A stretch of 64,000 nt of DNA from Bacillota bacterium. GTDB taxonomy: Bacteria; Bacillota; Clostridia; Peptostreptococcales; Anaerovoracaceae. A program made the translations under genes and the position numbers. The stretch covers positions 1 through 64,000 of the forward strand of contig JAEZLP010000010.1 in assembly GCA_023415235.1 (NCBI GenBank). Reading direction: 5' to 3'. The notes under the pieces were generated by a model, which searched no databases, was not told the DNA's origin, and saw only the letters and a program-made list of their open reading frames with translations. Shown here piece after piece: positions 25,341-34,034 of the stretch; positions within the stretch are counted from its first letter, which is position 1, and every line of letters begins with the position of its first letter.

Positions 25341-27263
25341 CTAAGTTACAGAATTTCCGTCCTTGGCGTCGGTGGTCACAAAGGCCAGCTTTTCTCCGTT
25401 GTCCGCAAACAGGATCATCCCCTTTGATTCCTCGCCTCTAAGGTTGATCGGTTTCAGGTTGGCGACGACGACGACCTTTTTGCCCTTCATTTCTTCTGGT
25501 GTAAAATCCTTGGCGACGCCGGACACGATCTGTCTGGTATCGGTTCCGATCCTCACCTGGGACACCAGCAGCTTGTCGGCCTTCGGATGCTTTTTGCAGT
25601 CCAGTATCTCGCCTACCTTGAGATCGATTTTGTCAAAGTCGTCAATGGTAATCTCCGGTTTAAAGGTTGTCGGAGGAATTTCCGGTTCGTCAGGCTCGCC
25701 CTTCATTGCTTCCAGCGCTTCCAGCTCCTTTTCAATGTCCAGTCTCGGGAAGATGGCGTCGCCCTTCTTCACCTTTTCTCCGCCCAACATATCAAATACA
25801 AAGGCGTCCTCCCAGACAACGTCGGCATACCAGATGCCCAGCTGTTTTCTTATCTTGGCGGAAGTGGTGTGCATAAAGGGGTAGATCAGCACGGATACGA
25901 TACGAATCGCTTCCGCCAGATTGTGCAGCACCGTATCCAGACGATCCTTGGAGGCTTCGTCCTTTGCCAGAACCCAAGGCATCGTTTCATCGATGTATTT
26001 ATTCGTTCTTCTGATCACGACCCAGATTTCTTCCAAGGCCTGACTGAAGCTGAATTTGTCCATATAGGCCTCAACCTTTGCCGCGGCTCCCAGAGCGACG
26101 GCTTTCAGGTCGGCGTCAAATTCTCCTTCGACCTTGGCCTGAGGAAGATTTCCGTCGTTATATTTTTCGATCATTGCCACGGTTCTGCTCACAAGATTGC
26201 CAAGATCGTTGGCCAGATCGAAATTCATACGGTTCAGCATCACCTCATTGGTATACAGTCCGTCCTGACCAAAGGTGTATTCTCTCAGCAGAAAATACTT
26301 CAGGGCGTCAACGCCGTAACGATCGATCAGCTTGACAGGGTCAACGATGTTTCCTCTGGATTTGGACATCTTGCCGCCCTCCAGAAGAATCCAGCCATGG
26401 CCCAGCACCTTCTTGGGAAGCGGAATGTCCAGAGACATCAGCATGGCTGGCCAGATAATGGAATGGAAACGTACAATTTCCTTTCCGACCAGATGGACGT
26501 CCGCAGGCCAATATTTGTTGTACTTTTCCGGATCATCCGGATAGCCCAGCGCGGTGATATAGTTTGAAAGGGCGTCCAGCCAGACATAGATGACGTGTTT
26601 TTCATCAAGCGGCACCGGGATTCCCCAGCTGAAGGACGATCTTGAAATACAGAGGTCCTCAAGACCCTGTTTTGCAAAGCTCAGCATTTCATTTCTTCTG
26701 GTATCCGGCTGCAGAAATTCCGGATTATTTTCAAACAGATCGATGAGTCTGTCCTGATATTTGGACAGCTTGAAGAAGTAAGCTGATTCCTTTGCCTTTT
26801 CCACGGGACGTCCACAGTCGGGGCACTTGCCGTCCACGGTCTGGGTTTCCGTCCAGAAGGCTTCACACGGAGTGCAGTACCAGCCTTCGTATTCCCCCTT
26901 GTAGATGTCTCCCTTTTCGTACATCTTCATGAATATATCCTGAACCCTTTTCACATGGCGAGGTTCGGTCGTCCTGATAAAATCGTCATAAGAGATTTCC
27001 ATCGTCTTCCATAATTCCTTGATGCCGTCTACGATTTCATCTACGTGCTGCTGCGGCGACATACCCTTTTCATCCGCCACCTTTTGAATCTTCTGCCCAT
27101 GCTCGTCCGTTCCGGTCAGGAACATGACATCATAGCCGGTCAATCTTTTGAAACGGGCCATAGCGTCCGCCATTACGGTGCAGTAGGTGTGCCCGATATG
27201 CAGATTGGAGCTTGGATAATAAATCGGCGTTGAAATGTAGTAGGTTTTCTTTGTCATTTTCAT
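25341..27263 (-). CDS. metG: Methionyl-tRNA synthetase with C-terminal tRNA-binding domain
   Basis: Charges initiator and elongator tRNA-Met. 640 residues: class I signature HIGH-type motif (NLHIGHTYC at about 20-28), a zinc knuckle YCTPCEAFW...CPDC near 128-147, KMSKS at about 300, the anticodon-binding helical domain, and a C-terminal OB-fold (about 540-640) with IDLKVGEILDCKKHPKADKL, which serves dimerisation and tRNA binding. Two ATG codons, 27263 and 27257, share the AGGAAGAG site; 27257 has the better spacing. Confidence 0.96.
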   Translation of the reverse strand: MKMTKKTYYISTPIYYPSSNLHIGHTYCTVMADAMARFKRLTGYDVMFLTGTDEHGQKIQKVADEKGMSPQQHVDEIVDGIKELWKTMEISYDDFIRTTEPRHVKRVQDIFMKMYEKGDIYKGEYEGWYCTPCEAFWTETQTVDGKCPDCGRPVEKAKESAYFFKLSKYQDRLIDLFENNPEFLQPDTRRNEMLSFAKQGLEDLCISRSSFSWGIPVPLDEKHVIYVWLDALSNYITALGYPDDPEKYNKYWPADVHLVGKEIVRFHSIIWPAMLMSLDIPLPKKVLGHGWILLEGGKMSKSRGNIVDPVKLIDRYGVDALKYFLLREYTFGQDGLYTNEVMLNRMNFDLANDLGNLVSRTVAMIEKYNDGNLPQAKVEGEFDADLKAVALGAAAKVEAYMDKFSFSQALEEIWVVIRRTNKYIDETMPWVLAKDEASKDRLDTVLHNLAEAIRIVSVLIYPFMHTTSAKIRKQLGIWYADVVWEDAFVFDMLGGEKVKKGDAIFPRLDIEKELEALEAMKGEPDEPEIPPTTFKPEITIDDFDKIDLKVGEILDCKKHPKADKLLVSQVRIGTDTRQIVSGVAKDFTPEEMKGKKVVVVANLKPINLRGEESKGMILFADNGEKLAFVTTDAKDGNSVT

Positions 27264-27362
27264 CTCTTCCTTTCGTGCCCCGGATCGGCGAATCGCAGAT
27301 CATATTCCGGATCGGATTCGTGGCTCCCGTTACAAATGGGATCCGAAGCTAAGTTATCGTAT

Positions 27363-27391
27363 AGTATAGCATAATTATCCTTTTAATGAAA
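27363..27391 (-). promoter_or_regulatory. Sigma-A-like promoter upstream of metG
   Basis: Minus-strand TTTCAT (poor -35), 17-bp spacer, TATACT, about 100 nt upstream of metG. Confidence 0.45.
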
Positions 27392-27438
27392 TAGCTTCTC
27401 CTTTTTATCAAGAAAGTATGAGAATGACCGGCGCTTTC

Positions 27439-28491
27439 TCAGTCAAATTCCACATGAATTTCTCCCATATCCGTCGAGATCTTGAGAGAATTTTCAGCAT
27501 CCGGATTGGATGAGGCTGCGCTTCCCGAAATCTTGTCGCCGCCAATAGTGACGCTGCCCAGATCCGCATTGAGTTCATAGTTGAAATGATCCCGCGGTCC
27601 GCCGGGGCTGACCCTGACCGCTCCCATATCGCTTGAAATGTCCGTTACTCCCGTCAGTTTTCCGTCTATATTTACTTCGCCGCTGTCGGATTCCACCTTC
27701 AAACCGCCGGACTTGATCTCCTTAGCTGTCAATTTTCCAAAATTAAGCTTGAATTCCCCTTTTTCAAAAGCAACCGCCGATAAGGATACATCTCCCGAAT
27801 CGGAATCCACCTTCAGGATCTTTGCCTCGGCGTCCGACAGGGTGGTCTTTCCGAAATTATTGTTTATGCTCAATGTGCCCGCAGCTTTGATATTCTCCAT
27901 GGTGCAGCTGCCGCTGTCCATGGTCGCCATTATCTCGTCGGCTGTGATACCGGATAAATTCAAATTTCCAAAATCCAGATCAAACTCGGCTTTTCCCGCA
28001 GTCACATTTTCAAAACTCAGATCCGAAGCGTCGCAGCGAATCACAACGTCCTTCAGCTCCATATCCTTGGGATAAGTAATCGTGATGTTGGGCTGATTGT
28101 CGTCGAAGAGCAAGCCTGGTAAATCCAGATCAATGTTGAGCATCCTGAGTCTTTTATTCTTGATCTCGAGCCTGCCATTGACGATCCCGATTTCAGGTTT
28201 TCCCTCATCGATGAGATAAGCTCCATGAACAGCAAACTTGTCTCCAGGAGCAAGATCCACATCGTAGCAATCGAGATCAACACTGATGCTTTCGAAGCTC
28301 TCCAGATCCTGCGAGAATTCTTCCAAGTCTCCTCCAAGCTGTGGGTTTCCCCGTTCGCCCACATGAATCCCTTTTTTGTCTATGTGAATTGGCTGGTTTC
28401 CGCCCGCCATCCAGCCGACACCCGCAAGTAAAAGACCTGCAGTTATCATTGCGGCTGCTGCGATTGCAACTCCTTTTAACGATTTATTCAT
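27439..28491 (-). CDS. DUF4097 family beta-helix envelope protein
   Basis: A 350-residue protein with one N-terminal membrane helix (about residues 6-29, GVAIAAAAMITAGLLLAGVGW) and a repetitive, Asp/Ser/Gly-rich extracellular part. In that part short beta-strand repeats (SDSGDVSLS, DFGNLNLS, SDMGAVRVS and similar) recur every 20-25 residues. This is the DUF4097/adhesin-like beta-strand repeat family. The function is unknown; such proteins form operons with a DUF1700 membrane protein and a PadR regulator, as here. The ATG at 28491 overlaps the end of the upstream gene by 8 nt. Confidence 0.85.
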   Translation of the reverse strand: MNKSLKGVAIAAAAMITAGLLLAGVGWMAGGNQPIHIDKKGIHVGERGNPQLGGDLEEFSQDLESFESISVDLDCYDVDLAPGDKFAVHGAYLIDEGKPEIGIVNGRLEIKNKRLRMLNIDLDLPGLLFDDNQPNITITYPKDMELKDVVIRCDASDLSFENVTAGKAEFDLDFGNLNLSGITADEIMATMDSGSCTMENIKAAGTLSINNNFGKTTLSDAEAKILKVDSDSGDVSLSAVAFEKGEFKLNFGKLTAKEIKSGGLKVESDSGEVNIDGKLTGVTDISSDMGAVRVSPGGPRDHFNYELNADLGSVTIGGDKISGSAASSNPDAENSLKISTDMGEIHVEFD

Positions 28492-29086
28492 TACTATCAT
28501 CCCCTTTTGATTTTTTGTTCAATTGTCTGTTCATGCCTTTTGCGACGCTTCCAAAGATTCCCCTTGCTGCCAGCACCACCAGAATACCCAGCAGGATGGA
28601 TACTCCCAGTATCATCAAGCCGACGCCGATGGTAAAGATCGCCGTGGGAACGCTGGATGCGACGACTGCAATTCCCGAAACGACTACCATCACTCCTCCC
28701 AGGAAAAAGGCGGCTACGCTGACGACCAGCGCGATAACGATCCCAATCAGAGCGATCAGCAAGCCTATGGCCAGGGCTGCGGCGCCGATGGCCAGAGGCA
28801 GCGCAATCGGTGCTGCAAATATTGCCAGAATCACCAGCCAAACGGCGGAAATCCCCTTTTTCACCGATGGCTTTTTATCCTCTTCCAGCTTCTTTACCGC
28901 GGAATCCGCCTTGATTCTCGCTGCAATCTGCAGAGGGGAACCCAGTTCCTCGATCACCCTCTGCTCATTTTCAGGACCGGCATCGTCAAAATACTCGTTA
29001 TAGTAATCCAGGGCGGCGTCCCGTTCTTCCTTGGGGACTTTGGATAGCCCCTGCTCCAATTTCGTAAAAAATTCAGACCTGTTCAT
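28484..29086 (-). CDS. DUF1700 (HAAS-domain) membrane protein
   Basis: A 200-residue protein. The N-terminal ~75 residues form a soluble alpha-helical HAAS domain (FTKLEQGLSKVPKEERDAAL, ...YYNEYFDDAG...). A linker with KKLEEDKKP follows, then three to four hydrophobic helices to about residue 185 and a basic tail. It probably acts with the DUF4097 protein at the membrane in an envelope-stress role; that is inference from the family. The start at 29086 has GGAGGGG with good spacing and overlaps the PadR gene by 14 nt. Confidence 0.85.
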   Translation of the reverse strand: MNRSEFFTKLEQGLSKVPKEERDAALDYYNEYFDDAGPENEQRVIEELGSPLQIAARIKADSAVKKLEEDKKPSVKKGISAVWLVILAIFAAPIALPLAIGAAALAIGLLIALIGIVIALVVSVAAFFLGGVMVVVSGIAVVASSVPTAIFTIGVGLMILGVSILLGILVVLAARGIFGSVAKGMNRQLNKKSKGDDSNE

Positions 29087-29399
29087 TGTCATCCCCTCCA
29101 AATAACAGTTTATCAACCTGCGTCTTATACCGGATCCAATCCCGTTTGTACCCGTCCACTTTCTTTCTGCCCTCCTCGGTTATGGCGTAATATCTTCTGT
29201 TCCTACCCTGATAAGGCTGGTCGTAGGTTGTCAGATAACCGTCCTTCTGCAGCCTCCTGAGGACCGGATAAAGGGTCGACTCCGAAAGATCCGTTACATC
29301 CCTCATGGTCTGGGTCAGTACATATCCGTATGCATCTCCTCTCGACAATACTGACAGCACGCAAGCGTCCAGCAGTGTCGAACCCACCTGAAACCCCAT
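29073..29399 (-). CDS. PadR family transcriptional regulator
   Basis: A 108-residue winged-helix repressor. The HTH spans about residues 10-70 (LDACVLSVLSRGDAYGYVLT, SESTLYPVLRRLQKDGYL), the wing contains RNRRYYAITEEGRKK, and a C-terminal dimerisation helix follows. It is the first gene of the PadR-DUF1700-DUF4097 operon, in which all three genes overlap. A strong promoter with a palindrome over its -10 lies 100 nt upstream, fitting autoregulation. AAAAGGAGG precedes the ATG. Confidence 0.92.
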   Translation of the reverse strand: MGFQVGSTLLDACVLSVLSRGDAYGYVLTQTMRDVTDLSESTLYPVLRRLQKDGYLTTYDQPYQGRNRRYYAITEEGRKKVDGYKRDWIRYKTQVDKLLFGGDDNEQV

Positions 29400-29492
29400 T
29401 CGTATACCTCCTTTTGTCTGATGGCTTTTTCTGTCTTACGCTCCGAATGGAGCCAAAACCGATTCACTTTGCCATACTATATATTCAAGCAA

Positions 29493-29539
29493 TATTGTTT
29501 GATTGACAATACTATACGTCGTATAATATTATTTGTCAA
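29493..29539 (-). promoter_or_regulatory. Promoter of the PadR operon with overlapping operator candidates
   Basis: Minus-strand TTGACA (29534-29539), 17-bp spacer, TATAGT (29511-29516). A 23-bp near-perfect palindrome, AATACTATACG-T-CGTATAATATT (29508-29530, one mismatch), covers the -10 and part of the spacer. A second inverted repeat, TATTGT-N7-ACAATA (29493-29511), lies at the start site. Both are good candidates for PadR binding. Confidence 0.7.
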
Positions 29540-29652
29540 CTAATTTATTTATTTTTCTAATATCGCTCAGCGATATTTCTTTGCATAAAAAGAGCGGAAA
29601 TGGCGGAATCGCAAAAAGTGTAATAAAGTGTAATTAACAGAATAATAATAAA

Positions 29653-29670
29653 GGAGCCTTCCTCGCTCCC
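29653..29670 (-). terminator. Probable terminator behind aroK
   Basis: Short GGAGC/GCTCC stem (5 bp, 8-nt loop) followed on the minus strand by TTTATTATTATT, 28 nt behind the aroK stop. Confidence 0.5.
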
Positions 29671-29697
29671 TTCTATTTTGCTATTCTATATTTCATA

Positions 29698-30234
29698 TTA
29701 TGAGACAGACGAACCGGCCTTCCACATTTCCCGGATCAGCATCACCGAATCCCTGATTGACAGCCCTTCCGTATTGGCGGTCAGGTGGGCGTATTTCTCA
29801 TACAGCGGCGTCCGTTCTTCATAAAGATCCTTCAAAGTCTGCCCGGCCTTCATGGATATGCCCCTCTCAACCAGGTCCCCTAATCGGTTTTCCAGTTCCT
29901 CCAGAGGGAGCTTGATATAGATGACCGTCCCGATGTCTCTCAGGTGGGCCATGGCTTCTTCGCCGTATACTGCGCTTCCCCCGGTAGCGATAACCGATCT
30001 TTCGGCTCTTATGGAAGATATGACTTCATTTTCGATCAAGTTGAACCTCTCCGGCCCTCCCGCTTCCAGAATCTCGCTGAGAAGGCGGCCTTCCCTTTCC
30101 TGGATCAGCAAATCCGAATCAATAAACCTGTTGCCTAATACCTTGGCAAGCACAACGCCGATCGTACTTTTTCCGCAGCCTGGCATTCCGATTAATACGA
30201 TGTTGTCTTTCCTTTTCATTCTATCCTTTTCCAT
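29698..30234 (-). CDS. aroK: Shikimate kinase
   Basis: Phosphorylates shikimate in the chorismate pathway. 178 residues, normal size: P-loop GMPGCGKST at about 14-22, DSD (shikimate site) near 39, ATGGSAVY near 84 where most members have GGG, and the lid and adenine-loop region after 110. The ATG at 30234 follows GGAGGG; the ATG at 30219 with AAAGGAT is an alternative. It is not next to other aro genes. It follows the signalling gene at 30268 by 33 nt and may be cotranscribed with it. Confidence 0.9.
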   Translation of the reverse strand: MEKDRMKRKDNIVLIGMPGCGKSTIGVVLAKVLGNRFIDSDLLIQEREGRLLSEILEAGGPERFNLIENEVISSIRAERSVIATGGSAVYGEEAMAHLRDIGTVIYIKLPLEELENRLGDLVERGISMKAGQTLKDLYEERTPLYEKYAHLTANTEGLSIRDSVMLIREMWKAGSSVS

Positions 30235-30267
30235 TTATCCCTCCGGGGCCGCCCGACTATCCCGGGA

Positions 30268-32538
30268 TCACTGGGCTACCTGTTCAATAAAAATCCTGAC
30301 AAGATCTGCGTCAAACTGCTTTCCCGAATTTTCAAGAAGCTCATTGATCACAACCTCTTTTTTCCGGGGTTTCCCGTATGGATTGCCGTAGAGCATGATA
30401 TCATATGCTTCTGCGATTGCAAGAATCCTCGCATGAAGCGGGATCTCGTCCAGTCTTAGTTTCCGCGGATATCCCGTACCGTCGGCCCTTTCATGGTGAG
30501 CAAGAACAGCTTCGGCAATCGGTACGTATTCAATCGCCGATCTCAGGATTTGATAGCCCACCTCCGGGTGCCTTCTAATTTCGAGCCATTCCGTTTCGTT
30601 GAGAGGCTCCTGTTTGTTGAGAATTTCATCAGAAATTGCGATTTTGCCGATATCATGCATGGTTCCCAAAAGTGAAAGCTCCATCAACTCGCTGCCTTGC
30701 AATCCAAGAGCTTTTCCGATTTCCCGGCAAAGCTTGGCAACACGTTGGGAATGGGCTTCCTCCATAGGGTTTTTTTCATAAAGCCTTCCCATAGCCTTAC
30801 GGATCGTATCGCTTTTCATTTTCGAGCTTTCGGCCAGTTTGGAGTGATACATGTTTTCCTCAGCCTGTATGAATAAGGTTCCGAAATCTTCGCCCACTGT
30901 TTCTTTCGTCGCCCATCCGAAGGATACCGACAGGATCGCATGTTCCGTTTTTTCTCTTCCGATGCCTTCCTTGATGCGGTTCACAAGAAGCTCCGTTTCC
31001 AGCGAATCGGTCTTCGGAAGCAAAAGTACGAATTCATCTCCTCCGATCCTTGCCGCCACATCTTCGGCTCCCAGCTCCCGGTTCAGTACGGACGCAAATC
31101 TCTTCAGCAGATCATCGCCGGAAAAATGTCCGAAAGCGTCGTTGGTCAGCTTCAGACCGTTGACGTCAGCAATGACAAGAGTCAAAGGCATGTTGCTCTG
31201 GAAGTTGATTCTTTCCAGCTCCTCTTCAAAAAATCTTCGATTGTACAGCCCCGTAAGCTGATCGTGGTAGCTGAGATACAGTACTTCGCGCTCCGCTCTT
31301 TTTCTTTCCTCGATATTGCGGCTGACTCCGACGATCTCGATATCTCCCCTGTCGTTGAACCGGTATTTCGTAGATATTTCCACCCAGATCACGTCGCCGC
31401 TTTTACACTTCTGTCGGATTTCCAGAATATAGGATTTCCGATTTTCCGGATTGGTTATGAATTCCTGCAGATGCTGCTCGATGGACTCCCTTACGATGAA
31501 GGCCGATTCTGCCGTCAGCGAATCCAAAAGACCCAGCTCCTGCGCTTCTTCCGCGGTATATCCCGTCAGGTAGTAGATCGAGGGGCTGATATAGCTGTAT
31601 CTCAGTTTTTTCAGATTGAATACCCATATGACATCCGAGGTAAACTCCGTAAGAAGGCGGTATTTTTCCTCGCTTATTTTCAGGGCCGATTCCATTCTTT
31701 TTCGTTCCGTGATGTCGATTTGCGTGGATAAAATACAGGTTCTCCCCTGATACTCGATGAGCATTCCGCTTCCGATTGCCCAGAATTCCTCCCCCGCTGC
31801 CGTTTTCAGATGCATTTCATAATCATTGATCATACTCTCACGGACCATTGCTTCCAGCCAATGCTCCCGGTTTGCCGGATCAACCCATAAATTGATAAAG
31901 GTTCTTTTGCCGATATGGCTCTCCTCCAGCTTAAAAAGCTCCTTGCACTTTTCATTGGCGAAGAGGATGATTCCGTCCAGACTGAGAACGTTCAGTGAAA
32001 ACGGCAGGTTTTCAATAATCCTGCGAAATTGCTGATCATTTTCCAGTCTCAGAAAATCTGCAATCTCGTCCAGGCGATTTCTCCAACTGCTTTTTTCCTT
32101 TCTGGGATTCAGAAAGTTCTCTTCCGGTTCTTCCAAAACGGCAGTCAGATTTTTAAGCGCCTCCGACTGTTCACTTTCCTCGGAGGTATCGATGATATAG
32201 GTTATGAAATAGTATTTTTCCGGTGATATGATTTTTATTCGAAAGGATTTCCCAAGATCAGCGGAATAAAGCTCAAGCTTCGTCTGATCACCATTGACTG
32301 CAATATCTCCGGTAATCTGCAGCCACTCCGGCTTTTCTTCATACAGCCTCGGAAAAATCTCTGAAAACCGTTTGCCGATCACCTGCGTCTCACCAAGGGA
32401 AAACATTTCGGAGAATTCCGGGTTTACATCGATAAATTCGTAGTCTGAAGGTTCTCCGGATTCATCGCAGATGATTTTATGGCAGGCATAACCAATAGGG
32501 GCTTCCTTGATTGCAGATTGATAAAAATCCTTTTTCAT
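30268..32538 (-). CDS. Multi-PAS diguanylate cyclase with HD-GYP phosphodiesterase domain
   Basis: A 756-residue cytoplasmic signalling protein with no clear membrane helix. Order of domains: PAS (about 10-120), PAS (about 180-290), PAS/PAC (about 305-420), GGDEF (about 430-590, motif GGDEF intact in RIGGDEFVLLL), HD-GYP (about 600-756, with HDIGK, HHERADGTGYP). Both catalytic motifs look complete, so it could make and degrade cyclic di-GMP or signal through PAS-sensed cues. The ATG at 32538 follows GAGGGAG; longer frames to 32592 lack a site. Confidence 0.92.
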   Translation of the reverse strand: MKKDFYQSAIKEAPIGYACHKIICDESGEPSDYEFIDVNPEFSEMFSLGETQVIGKRFSEIFPRLYEEKPEWLQITGDIAVNGDQTKLELYSADLGKSFRIKIISPEKYYFITYIIDTSEESEQSEALKNLTAVLEEPEENFLNPRKEKSSWRNRLDEIADFLRLENDQQFRRIIENLPFSLNVLSLDGIILFANEKCKELFKLEESHIGKRTFINLWVDPANREHWLEAMVRESMINDYEMHLKTAAGEEFWAIGSGMLIEYQGRTCILSTQIDITERKRMESALKISEEKYRLLTEFTSDVIWVFNLKKLRYSYISPSIYYLTGYTAEEAQELGLLDSLTAESAFIVRESIEQHLQEFITNPENRKSYILEIRQKCKSGDVIWVEISTKYRFNDRGDIEIVGVSRNIEERKRAEREVLYLSYHDQLTGLYNRRFFEEELERINFQSNMPLTLVIADVNGLKLTNDAFGHFSGDDLLKRFASVLNRELGAEDVAARIGGDEFVLLLPKTDSLETELLVNRIKEGIGREKTEHAILSVSFGWATKETVGEDFGTLFIQAEENMYHSKLAESSKMKSDTIRKAMGRLYEKNPMEEAHSQRVAKLCREIGKALGLQGSELMELSLLGTMHDIGKIAISDEILNKQEPLNETEWLEIRRHPEVGYQILRSAIEYVPIAEAVLAHHERADGTGYPRKLRLDEIPLHARILAIAEAYDIMLYGNPYGKPRKKEVVINELLENSGKQFDADLVRIFIEQVAQ

Positions 32539-32592
32539 ACACTCCCTCTTCATGAACCCGAAATTCGACTTAATTCGAGTTTCTTTGACCAT

Positions 32593-32620
32593 ATTATACC
32601 ACTTATTTTCATCAATTCAA
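32593..32620 (-). promoter_or_regulatory. Promoter of the PAS-GGDEF-HD-GYP gene
   Basis: Minus-strand TTGAAT, 16-bp spacer, TATAAT, about 55 nt upstream of the ATG at 32538. Confidence 0.6.
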
Positions 32621-32654
32621 AATGGATTCGAAAAGCAATCTGTCGGATGAAAAA

Positions 32655-32678
32655 AAGGCTTCCTCTTCAGGAAACCTT
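32655..32678 (-). terminator. Terminator of the MerR-type regulator gene
   Basis: Stem AAGGCTTCC / GGAAACCTT (one G-T pair), 6-nt loop, followed on the minus strand by a run of T. Confidence 0.8.
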
Positions 32679-32710
32679 AAAAACAAACCAAAACCGATCT
32701 GTAAACTTGT

Positions 32711-33532
32711 TTATTCCGTCACCGGGGATCCTGTCTCCTCAAAGGGTATGATAATCTCCGTCACGTAACGGTCTTCATTTCCCCTGAAGATCATTCCCGG
32801 ACCCTTGACGTAAATCTCCCTGGATGGGGCGGTCAGCGTCATCTTATGCTCATTTGCATAATCCATCAGGGCTTTATAGGCAATGTTCAGAGTCTCATAT
32901 CTTCCCGTATGGACTGTACAGATCGCCTTGACTGCCGGCAGCTTTTTTACCGTCACATCCGGATGGTTAATTGTCTTTTTAATCGGCAGACAAAGCTCCA
33001 TATCCGCTCCTTCTTCTTTATATTCTGTATCGTAGTAGCACTGGATGGGAGCCCCCGCCGCATCTCCCTTTACCGCCTTGTAAAGCACCCCGATCTGTTT
33101 GCCCACATCGCTGTATTTCCCTTTATAACGAATGGCTGCAACAAGCACAGGCGCAATTTCCTTTACTTCAATCTGATAATTCATACTGATTACCTCTCTT
33201 TCATTCGGTTTGATATAGAGGTCCAATTTTTTAATCAGCTCTTTCTCCTTCGATATCCTGCTCTCGATCATTTTCCGTTTCTCCAGCAGGCAACAGGATA
33301 ATTCGGAAGAGTCGGTGCAGTTTGCCAGCACGTCCCGAATCTCGGAAATGGTAAACTCGAACGAGCGAAGCAAGACCACAAGCTGAGCTCTCTGGAAATC
33401 TTCCCCGCTGTAGTAGCGGTAGCCTGTGGCGCTGTCCCGGCAGGAAGGTGTGAGAATTCCTTCCTCGTCATAATAGCGGAGTGCTTTGACCGACAAATTT
33501 GTAATTTTTGAAAAATCGCTGATTTTATACAT
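32711..33532 (-). CDS. MerR family regulator with GyrI-like effector-binding domain
   Basis: A 273-residue activator of the BmrR/multidrug-sensing type. The N-terminal MerR HTH (KISDFSKITNLSVKALRYYD at residues 3-22, YRYYSGEDFQRAQ) is followed by a dimerisation helix (about 80-112) and a GyrI-like/AraC effector-binding domain from about 118, in which VLVAAIRYKGKYSD starts the ligand fold. The ligand is unknown, perhaps a cationic or lipophilic drug. GAGGTAAG precedes the ATG. A MerR-type operator in the promoter spacer indicates autoregulation. No efflux gene is next to it. Confidence 0.9.
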   Translation of the reverse strand: MYKISDFSKITNLSVKALRYYDEEGILTPSCRDSATGYRYYSGEDFQRAQLVVLLRSFEFTISEIRDVLANCTDSSELSCCLLEKRKMIESRISKEKELIKKLDLYIKPNEREVISMNYQIEVKEIAPVLVAAIRYKGKYSDVGKQIGVLYKAVKGDAAGAPIQCYYDTEYKEEGADMELCLPIKKTINHPDVTVKKLPAVKAICTVHTGRYETLNIAYKALMDYANEHKMTLTAPSREIYVKGPGMIFRGNEDRYVTEIIIPFEETGSPVTE

Positions 33533-33551
33533 TCTCTTACCTCTTGCAGTC

Positions 33552-33583
33552 AGTATAAACTATCCCCTGCGCGGGAGAGTCAA
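33552..33583 (-). promoter_or_regulatory. MerR-type promoter/operator with elongated spacer
   Basis: Minus-strand TTGACT (33578-33583), 20-bp spacer, TATACT (33552-33557). The spacer holds a dyad, ACTATCCC-N6-GGGAGAGT (33559-33580, 7 of 8 pairs). An over-long 19-20-bp spacer filled with such a dyad is the hallmark of MerR-activated promoters. Confidence 0.8.
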
Positions 33584-33644
33584 GTACATTTTCATATTTT
33601 TTCACAAAATTTTTACGTTTGGCTTCCAGTCTTTTCAGTTAGCT

Positions 33645-33989
33645 CTAATATGCTTTCTCCTTATCAAACTTATCTGCCCAGGTTTCCTCCAATCGTTTCA
33701 GCCGATCTCTAAAACCCATTTGGCTTTCCTCCTCCTTTTTCTCCACCTCCTCAAGAAACTCCAGTTCAAACGCTTCTGCGCCGTACTGGCTGAAGTCCCT
33801 TTGCATCTTCGGATGGAGGCAGGTTCCCATCCTCATGGAAAAGTTGAATCGGTTCCGGAAGGAATCTAGATCCACCTCCGCCTTCAGCAGATACCTGCCG
33901 TTGGCCTTGTTTGTGATCTTATAAATTCCTCCCTTTGTCTTTCTCTGCTTGTATTCACTAACAATTTCTCTTTTTCTATCTTTATCCAT
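33645..33989 (-). CDS. Small GIY-YIG nuclease family protein
   Basis: A 114-residue protein. GGIYKI near residue 20 is the GIY motif, and the second motif is YLLK instead of YIG. A conserved Arg/Asn block (DSFRNRFNFSMRMG), a His-Pro pair (LHPKMQRD) and a late Glu (FELEFLEE) follow, fitting the lone GIY-YIG proteins known in Clostridia. A DNA-cutting role is not certain with this second motif. The start is uncertain: the ATG at 33989 or 34001. The gene follows the gene at 34035 by 45 nt on the same strand and may be cotranscribed with it. Confidence 0.7.
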   Translation of the reverse strand: MDKDRKREIVSEYKQRKTKGGIYKITNKANGRYLLKAEVDLDSFRNRFNFSMRMGTCLHPKMQRDFSQYGAEAFELEFLEEVEKKEEESQMGFRDRLKRLEETWADKFDKEKAY

Positions 33990-34034
33990 AATTGATTTCA
34001 TTCCTCTCATTGATGCCTTAAAGGCGATCAGGCG

